From positions 43,439 to 107,438 of the forward strand of contig CAJNDT010000970.1 in the NCBI GenBank assembly GCA_905221615.1: 64,000 nucleotides of DNA. Reading direction: 5' to 3'. This document shows positions 56,991 through 64,000 of this stretch, piece after piece. Under the pieces are notes generated by a model. That model made no database searches. It was given only the letters and a program-made list of their open reading frames with translations, and was not told the origin of the DNA. The position numbers and the translations under genes are program-made. Every line of letters starts with the position of its first letter. Position 1 is the first letter of the stretch. Source of the DNA: Symbiodinium sp. CCMP2592. Its lineage: Eukaryota > Sar > Dinophyceae > Suessiales > Symbiodiniaceae.

Positions 56991-59900
56991 GCGAGATTGC
57001 CAAGGCACCTGGACCTGCAGCGACTGTGAGGGAGCTGGGGGCTGCAGCGATTGTGATCCCCAAGCGCCTCGTCTGGTCGTCGCGTCGTCCTCTCGTCGTC
57101 GCGCCGTCGCGTCGCGTCGTCGCGTCGTCGTCGCCTCGTCCCTCTTTGCAGCGTTGTCCTCGGGGAGCGGTGAGGCCCGTGAGGGAGGGCTGGGGGGGCT
57201 GGTGACCGTCGCGCCGCGCCGTATCGTGCACCTAAACCCGGACACACCCAGCCGCCGCGTCGTCGTGTTGGCCCCACGTCACCGGTCTTGCACCTCGTCC
57301 CGCGCACTGGCGCGGCCCTGTTTGATGCACTGTGATGCAGCTGTGATGCAGCTGTGATGCACCTGCTACTCGCGCACTCGTCGCCGCCGCTGTGTCGTCG
57401 TCGCATCGCCGTCCCCACGTCGTCGTCCCCGCGCCCCCACGCCGTCGTCCCGTCGTCCCAACAAGCCCCTGCCCACGTCGTGCCCACAATACTCACACAT
57501 TTTGGCTGGCGGAAGTGAGGGGTGCAGTGTGAGTGCTGCAGCGAGGCGGCAGCGAGGGCAGCTGGACATTTGGCAGCAAGTGTGAGGGCATGTGAGGGCT
57601 GGGCCTGGCCTGAACTGCAGTGACAGTGAGGGTATGTGGGGGCTGCAGCGAGGGTGGCAGGCGAGGGTGGCCGCGAGGGTGGCAGCGACTGTGAGAAGAG
57701 GCTGGGGCTTGCAAGGGCGACTCTGATGAGGGACTTGGTCTGCAGTGACTTTGAAGGCGCCTGAAGGCTGCAGGACGTGGAGGGTTTGGGGAGACAGGAG
57801 GGTGGGAGGCCGGGCCAATTTGGGCAGAACATTGCAGAAGCACGACCGGTAAATGGGTCGTCGTCAGGTCAGGTGTGCCCCGTTCACCGTCCCGTCGTCG
57901 TGCGTCGTCGTCGCCGCCGCGTCATCGCCGAGCCGTCGTGAGGTCGTCCGCCTCGTCGTCGCCGCCACCACTCGGCCCCGTCGCGATCGCGTCGTCGCCG
58001 GCCTGCACCTGCCGCATCAGCGCCATCGTCGCCCGTCCTCGCCTCACCCCTCCGCGTCGCCTCGTCGTCACATCCCGCGTCCCCACGCCGCCGTGTCGTC
58101 GTCGCCGCGTCACCTTTGCACGGGTGGGGATGGCACCTGCGTGGGGTGGCACCTGGGCTCCCCTTCCGCACACGTCGCCGTGCCCTTCTGCGCGCGTGTC
58201 TCCTCTCGCTCATTTGCTCCAGACTGGAATGTCGTGTCGTACCGTGTGCATGTTTGTGCCGCGCCGCGCCGCCCACGCCGCGCGCCGCCGTGTCGTGCCT
58301 TGTCCCGCACCTTGTCGTCGTGCACCTTGGCAGGCACCTTGTCGTGCACCTGTTGTGCACCCGTCACCCGCGCACTCGCGAGTTGGGTCATGCACCAGCA
58401 AGGCACCGGTCCTGCACCTGCTGCCCGCGTCGCGTTGTCGCCGCCGCGTCGTCGTCGCGTTGTCACGTCGTCGTCGCATCGTCATCGCGTCGTCGTCGTC
58501 CGCATCGTCGCCGTTGCGCCATATGGCCGCCGCTGTCGCCGTCGCCGACGCCGCGTCGTACTCCCTCACTGGGCAGTGATGCACCTCATCGATTGGACCT
58601 GCAGCGACTGTGAGGGCGTGGTGCAGCGAGGGCGAGGCTGGGGGCTGCAGGACTGTGAGGGTTTCTGGGCACTCGGCAGCGAGGGCACCTGTGAGAGACC
58701 TGGAGCCTCGTCGTCGTCGTCCTCGTCGTCGTCGTCGTGCCTCGTCGTCGCCGCGTCGTCGCATCATCGTCGCCGCGTCGGCGCCTCTACCTCCATCCTC
58801 TGCCCGAGCTCGCCGTGGCACGCCGTGGTCGCCGCGTCTCGTCCTCACCCCATTGTTTTGGACGGTGTCGCAACGTCGTCGCGTCGTCGTCGCCGCGTCC
58901 CGTTCCCATCGTCGCCTCGTCGTCCCAGCCGCATCGCCGTCGTCATCGTCAGCCGGTTCGCCACCTCCCTGCGCTCTGGGTGAGTCTCGCTCTAGGCTCA
59001 GCGTCTGGCGGTTCCGTACTCTCGAAGCTCCGCCGCACCTCCCCCTCGGGGTGGTTCTTCGGAAAACAGGGTGAGGATCTGAGTGAGGATCGACGTGAGG
59101 ATCGGGTAGTCGGGTTGTGAGGATCGGAGTGAGGATAGCTCCGGTGCCCCGCCTCGTCATTGCCGTCGTCTCGCCGACATCGTGGTCGCCACACTCTTCG
59201 GAGCACCTAGCCCTCGCCCATGCACCTGCCGCCACGCCGTCATCTGCGTCCCCACATCGTCGTCTCCGCTCCCCACGTCGTCGCGCCGTCGTCCCCGCGC
59301 CGTCGCGCCGTCGTCTCTGCGCCGTCGTCTCTGCGCCGCTGTCGCGCCGTCGTCTCCGCGCCATCGTCCCCGCGCCGTCGTCGTTGCCGGTTCATCATCT
59401 TCGCGGTCGTCGTCGCGTCGCCTCATCGTTCCTTCGCCTCGTCGCCGCATCGTCGCCGCGTCGCCGCCCCTGCTCGTCGCTGCCACGTCGTCGTCGCCGC
59501 GTCGTCGCCGGGTCGGCCTGCGTCGTCGTCGCCGTCGTCGCCGCCCCGCGCCGCGTCGCCCGCCAACATTATAGTGAGCCGTCGTTTCCGCGCCGTTGTC
59601 TCCGCTGGATCGTGTCGTCGTCGTCTCCACTACGTCCCGGCCGCGGTCGTCGCCACCCCGACGCCCCCCCGCCCGCCACGTCGTCGTCATGTCGCCGCAG
59701 TCGTTGTCGCCCTTCGTTGCACCCCGCCCCTGCCGTCGCCCGCTCTCGCGGCTGCCCCGGGCCGCTCGCCCGCCGTCGTCGTGTGTCGCTGCGTCGCCGT
59801 GTCATCGCGTCGTCGTCGTCCGAGCCGAAGCCGACCGTCGAGCAATCGGGCGTCGCCGCCGAGCGCCCGCTCGCCGTCGCCCGTCGTCCTCGTCGCGCGC

Positions 59901-61130
59901 CCCCCGGTCGCCGCTCGTCGCGCCGTGTCGTCGCCGCCTCGTCGTCGCCACTCTATCCTCACCTCTATCCTCGCCTATCCTCACCGTCGTCGCCCCTGCG
60001 TCGTCGTCGCCGCTGCCCGCGCCCGCGCCGTCGCGGCTCGGGGGGAACATAGGGCTAACATTTTGGGTGCATGACTCGGCTCTGCGTCGCCGTCGTCGTC
60101 GTCGCGCCGTCGTCGTCGCTCCGTCGTCGTCGCACCGTCGCCGTGCTCGCCCCACTGCCCCGCGTGCTCCGCCTGCTCGCTCCTTCTGCGCCGGCTCTGC
60201 CCGGCATCGTGGCTGCCACGCATGCCGTGAATGCCAAGCGGCTGGCGGGCTGCCTGGAATCGCGGCCGAAAGGCCCCTCCCCCTTGATGGCGTTTGCGGC
60301 AGCCCCGTAGCCCGCCGCAGCGTCGTCGCTGGAATCGAGGCCTAGGACCCTCGACCAACACCTCGGCATGCATGGCATCTGCGGCAGCCCCCGCCGTTCG
60401 AAGCGTTGTCCCCACATCGCCGTCGTCGCGTCGCCTCGTCCGAGCCGAGCGCGAGCGTCCGAGTCCATCCTCGCCGCGTTGCCGTCGTCGTCGCCGCCGT
60501 GATGCCAGTCTGCCGCCGTCGTCGGTCCCAGCATCGTCGTCACCGTCGCCGTCGTTCGAGCGCCGCGCGACGCCCCGCCGCGTCGTCGCCGCATCGTCGC
60601 ATCCTCGCCGTCGTCGCCCTTCGTCTATATCCTTATTTTGGCTGCATCGTGCTGGTTTCTCACCCACCACGGCCTCCCGTCGTTGGTCTGCCCTCGCTCT
60701 GCCCTCCGCGCCCCCATTTTCCCCCGCCGCCGTCGTCGCTGTCGTCGCCGCTGCTATCACCGCGGCCTGTTCCCGGCCTGTTCGCCCGCCGTCGTCATCG
60801 TCGCGTCGTCAGAGTCGATCGTTGTCGTTGCCCCTCTTTCCAGCCCGTCAGCCCATCGTCGTCGTCGGTCGTCGTCGCCACCGCCGGCGTGGCCAATCGC
60901 CACGGAGCCTGTCGTAAACCGCTGCCGCAGCTTTTGCCGCAACAGCCTGATGCAAGCCCTTAGCAGAAGCAGCCCTGCAGCAGGCAGCCCCAGCAGCAGG
61001 CAGCCCCAGCAGCAGCAGCCGGCAGCACCACCCAAGCAGCAACAGCGCCGAGCCCAGCACCAACAGCAGTGTGCCAGCAGCAGCGGCCGTAGCAGCGCAG
61101 CAGCCAGCAATCAGCAAAGCGGTGCCCACG

Positions 61131-61480
61131 ACTGGAACATGGTTTTTGTTTTTTTGTTTTAATGTTTTGCATAGGTTTCATCTTGGGAGCTGGCCAGAGA
61201 TGTGGGAATTGACCTCAAACCAGGCAGGAAAGTCAGTAGAAAGCAGAAAGACAAGCCTCACCAGTACTAAAATATGTTACCGACAAGGATACCCGACAAT
61301 GTGTATGGAAGCTGGGAATCCTGAAAATTGTTAAGTGTGGACATCATCTACGTTTGCGCGCATTTTGGGCATGATTTCTTTGGACCTCGTTTTCTTCCCT
61401 TATGTGGGGTGACGAGGCGGGCTTTCCTTCATCATGCACAAGTTATGTGATCATGGCATCATGCTATCGGCAAGACCCCG
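61131..61480. other. Intergenic DNA without a recognised feature
   Basis: Composition returns to balanced levels. Short frames only, no motif. It could be an intron or the upstream region of the gene fragments that follow. Confidence 0.4.
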
Positions 61481-61489
61481 AACAAGTGG

Positions 61490-61860
61490 ATGAGGCAGGT
61501 TGTGCAGCTGCGACTTGCTGGTTGAGCGCTGCCAGCACGGTGCTTTGGTTCAAAGTCTGGAGAGATTTACAAAGTCGCCAAGCAAGCGCCCCGCCAAGCG
61601 TCCCGCCGCTCCATCGACGGAGGACGGCGTTGCCGGGAAGCTTTGTCTTGTGCAGGAGCGAAGACCAAACGCTGCCAGAGAGGAAGATGAGGCGCTGTTT
61701 GAGATCGGCTCGTAGCTCGGACGTGCTCTACTCTGTTTCGTGATCCAGCCTGGCAGGACACTTTGTGGGATCGTCGGCTGCGACTGGCACTAAACCTGCT
61801 CGAGATCTCGCAGGCCCGTTTGAAGATCGCGAGGTCTTGGCGGCCAGGAATGAGGTAGAG
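61490..61860 (+). pseudogene. Duplicated N-terminal exons of the Crinkler/RHS-like gene
   Basis: The segment matches 62,060-62,430 with moderate divergence. Shared parts are TTGTGCAGCTG, CTTGCTGGT, TGCTTGGTTCAAAGTC, the coding stretch SKRPAKRPAAPSTEDGV (compare MPPAKRPAAGPLEDGV) and, after a gap, DPAWQDTLWDRRLRLAL (compare NPAWQESAWEQQLRLAL). It is followed by further non-matching DNA before the second copy. It may be a leftover of a neighbouring gene copy or alternative 5' exons. Confidence 0.55.
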
Positions 61861-62151
61861 TGCAGGAGCTGTGGTTCAGTAGTGCAGGCATGGTCTTGTG
61901 GCCTCGGTCCAGGTGTGCAAGTCGATGAGTTGGCGGCTTGCGTGGCTCCCCTTTTGGAAGAGGCGGGCTTTCCTGTATCATTCCCGCATTTTTTCAACAT
62001 GAGCATGCCAGCATGCTGTTGGCAGGTGCGGGCTATGCTCCGGCCTCCAACAATTGAACGAGGCCCGTTGTGCAGCTGTTGTTCGCGCGGGTTTGCATTG
62101 CAACTTGCTGGTGGAGCGTAGTGCTTGGTTCAAAGTCGGAGAGATTCCACG

Positions 62152-64000
62152 ATGCCACCAGCCAAGCGCCCCGCCGCTGGGCCGCTGGAGGACGGCGTCA
62201 ATGCGAGTTTCTTGGAAGTTTGGTTGGCGGAAGCCTTTTCTTGTGCAGGAGCCGCGGCCAAAAGTTGCTAAAGAGGCACGGCCGGATGTGCTGTGCAGGA
62301 TTTGAGACGGGATCGTAGCTGAGACCTGCCTAACTGCATTCCGCAATCCAGCCTGGCAGGAAAGTGCTTGGGAGCAACAGCTGCGACTGGCGCTGCAGGA
62401 GAAGGAGACGGCGCTGCAGGAGAAGAAGATAGCAGTGCGGATATTGCAGACGGCGACAGAGGCCAACGACAAGAAGAAGATCGAGGCGGCCAAGAAGGAG
62501 GTCGCGGCGGCCGAGGAGAAGGTCGCGGCGGCCGAGGAGAAGGTCGCGGCGGCCAAGAAGGAGGTCGCGGCGGGTCCAGCCCAGGCCAGGTCAGCTTGCA
62601 CTTGAGGGGTCTCCAGGCTAGTTTTGGTGCATGAGGGTCGACTCAGGTCGCGGTAGCTTCTAGATTTGGTGTTGTGGACGTTCGCAGCTTGAGGAACTGC
62701 CGACTCCAAGTTCGACGAGGAAGCTCCCCCCCAAGCTTAAGCTTGAAAAGTTCAAGGCCGACAAGCTGCTCAAGGTCGAGGCGTTGAAGGACTTCGTGGC
62801 GCCAAACACAACCGCTGACACACCGCTCTTCCTGCGAAAGCATCTCCTCAACGTGCACAACAAGGCAGTGGAGGCTTTGCATTCGAAGAAGACTCGTTTG
62901 GTGTCGCTGGTCGGCTGCCCCGGCACCGGCAAGACGTGGTGCGGGTGGCTCGTGGCCTACACCCTGCAGAAGGCGAAGAAGAAGGCGAAGAAGACCCTGC
63001 ACCTGACGATCCGGAACGCAGACGTGACGACCATCGCCAACTTCCAGGTGAAGAAGCAGTACGAGGAGGTGAGCTGGAACGGGCACATGCTAAAGCAGGT
63101 CCTGAGAGAGTCGAAGTGCGAGGTCTGCATCGTGGACGTGAGCATGAACGAAGCCGTTGAAGCGGCTCGCATCTTCACCGGCATCCAGCAGCTGATCGAG
63201 CGGAACGAGAAAGAGTTCGCTGGCGTGAAGTTCATGGGGCTGCTGTCCGGCCACAGCCAGGAAAAGATCACAGGCAAGCAGTTGAGTCTGCAGATCATAC
63301 AAAAGCTAGTGCTTTGGAGCTGGAGCGAAGAGGAGGTCGCCACTCTATGTACAAAGCTGAAAGATGCAGGTTCGGAGCCTCCATCTGACAAGGCCTACAA
63401 GGTGTGTGGAGGATCTGTGCGGTATCTCTTCCGACACCAAGAAGAGGCGAAACGAACTAGAGATGCCGTGAAAGGGCTCTCCCAAGATGAGATGAAGAGG
63501 TTGCTTGCCCTGGATATGCCCTTAGACGACCAGCAGGGGAAGAACCGCAGCAGACTTGTCTCGTTCTTTCCCGGCAGTGGTGCTTCCAATGCAGTCGATG
63601 AGACATTCGCGGAGGGCGTCAGCGAGGCACGGCCGATGCCCCGCTCCGACTTCGTCATCAAGTGTATTAAGGAGAACGAGAAGGCCGAGTTCGGGGAGGT
63701 GGCAAAGATGTACAGGAGACTCTCGGACATTAACCCAGGCGCCGCGGGCAGTGCCTTCGAGCTCTTGGTGCACCTGTTCTGGCGGGAGGCTGCCGCGAAT
63801 AAGCAGAAGGTCAAGCTTTCACTTTTTAAGGGCAAGGAGGAGATCAAGGTGGAAGTGGATTTCGAACAGCTGAGCCGAGATCGCTCGAAGCCTAAAGATA
63901 TCGAACATTATGACGAGGAGGCCGTCGAGGTCGGCAATGACCTTCTGGGCTACTTCACGCCTGCCAGCCCGCACTATCCTGTGCTCGACAGCATTCTCAG
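62152..64000 (+). CDS. Crinkler/RHS-like P-loop NTPase with C-terminal nuclease domain, partial
   Basis: The ATG at 62152 (MPPAKRPAAGPLEDGV) is a likely start. A later exon (about 62,340-62,590) gives a coiled coil (WEQQLRLALQEKETALQEKK, then KKEVAAAEEKV repeats). The main exon begins near 62,688 after TTCGCAG and stays open to the window edge. It has SLVGCPGTGKTWCGWLVAY (Walker A), KCEVCIVDVS (Walker B), a helical lid, then GSAFELLVHLFW and YFTPASPHYPVLDSI, the Glu and the P...Asp parts typical of the restriction-endonuclease-like domain of RHS and Crinkler proteins. In other eukaryotes these are effector or retroelement-associated proteins. The role here is unknown. Exon borders are approximate; the end lies outside the window. 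Confidence 0.65.

Larger units (their letters stand above)
55401..61130. repeat. Low-complexity CGTCGT/CGCCGC tract with dispersed motifs
   Basis: About 5.7 kb are dominated by imperfect CGTCGTCGCCGCGTCG words. Every long frame through it is Arg/Ser/Val/Pro repeats and I regard none as a gene. Embedded are short tandem TATCCTCACCGC repeats (55,414-55,450, 55,970-56,010, 56,240-56,340 and others), a dispersed GCAGCGACTGTGAGGG-like motif (at least eight sites between 55.5 and 58.7 kb), a copy of the polymerase-helicase 3' end (56,436-56,990), and CAG-repeat-rich DNA at 60,960-61,110. Confidence 0.8.

Noticed and set aside
55401-61130. Many long ORFs rich in Arg, Ser, Val and Thr
   Set aside because: Trinucleotide-repeat DNA lacks stop codons in several frames; none shows a motif.

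Overview
The window reads as nuclear DNA of a protist, most probably a dinoflagellate. The reasons are the gene families (recognised from memory, not by search), very GC-rich retroelements with methyltransferase-like and 2-oxoglutarate-oxygenase-like modules, an intron acceptor of the AG|G type, and short TTTAGGG-like tracts. No spliced-leader relict, rRNA or tRNA was seen, so the host assignment is inference. Almost everything in the window is mobile or virus-derived.

Region 1 (1-11,040) is AT-rich, compact and intronless. It looks like part of an integrated polinton-like virus or virophage-like element: penton-like minor capsid protein, double-jelly-roll-type major capsid protein, A32/FtsK-like packaging ATPase, lipase-like protein, GIY-YIG endonuclease, a long fibre with an S74-type chaperone end, and small ORFs. 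Nearly every start codon has a TATATA-like element within about 15-25 nt. A gene running off the left edge (1-718, minus) is included.

Region 2 (11,090-17,880) starts with two tandem palindromes, then changes to very GC-rich DNA. It holds a decayed tyrosine-recombinase (YR) retrotransposon: YR gene on the minus strand, methyltransferase-like/RT/RNase H gene on the plus strand. The whole stretch is crowded with the pentamers GGCTA and GGATA on whichever strand is coding, in all reading frames.

Region 3 (17.9-31.4 kb) has an intronless gene of unknown function, a copia-type pol remnant, a 1,465-bp DNA transposon derivative, minisatellites, an orphan oxygenase-like fragment, and a cluster of hairpins ending in a palindrome of about 430 bp.

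Region 4 (31.5-55.2 kb) is a three-level nest. A minus-strand HNH / family B DNA polymerase / Pif1-like helicase gene is split by a 20.7-kb YR retrotransposon with A1-[ORFs]-B1-A2-B2 split repeats. That element's gag ORF is itself split by a 10.2-kb DNA transposon with CACAGTGGG termini and a TA target duplication. The 10.2-kb element carries a DDE-type transposase candidate and several zinc-binding protein genes, and it shares both ends with the 1,465-bp derivative at 21.5 kb.

Region 5 (55.2-61.1 kb) is a long CGTCGT-type low-complexity tract with polymerase-gene fragments and a dispersed 16-bp motif. Region 6 (61.4 kb to the right edge) is a Crinkler/RHS-like P-loop NTPase plus PD-(D/E)XK nuclease gene with a duplicated N-terminal exon; it continues beyond the window.
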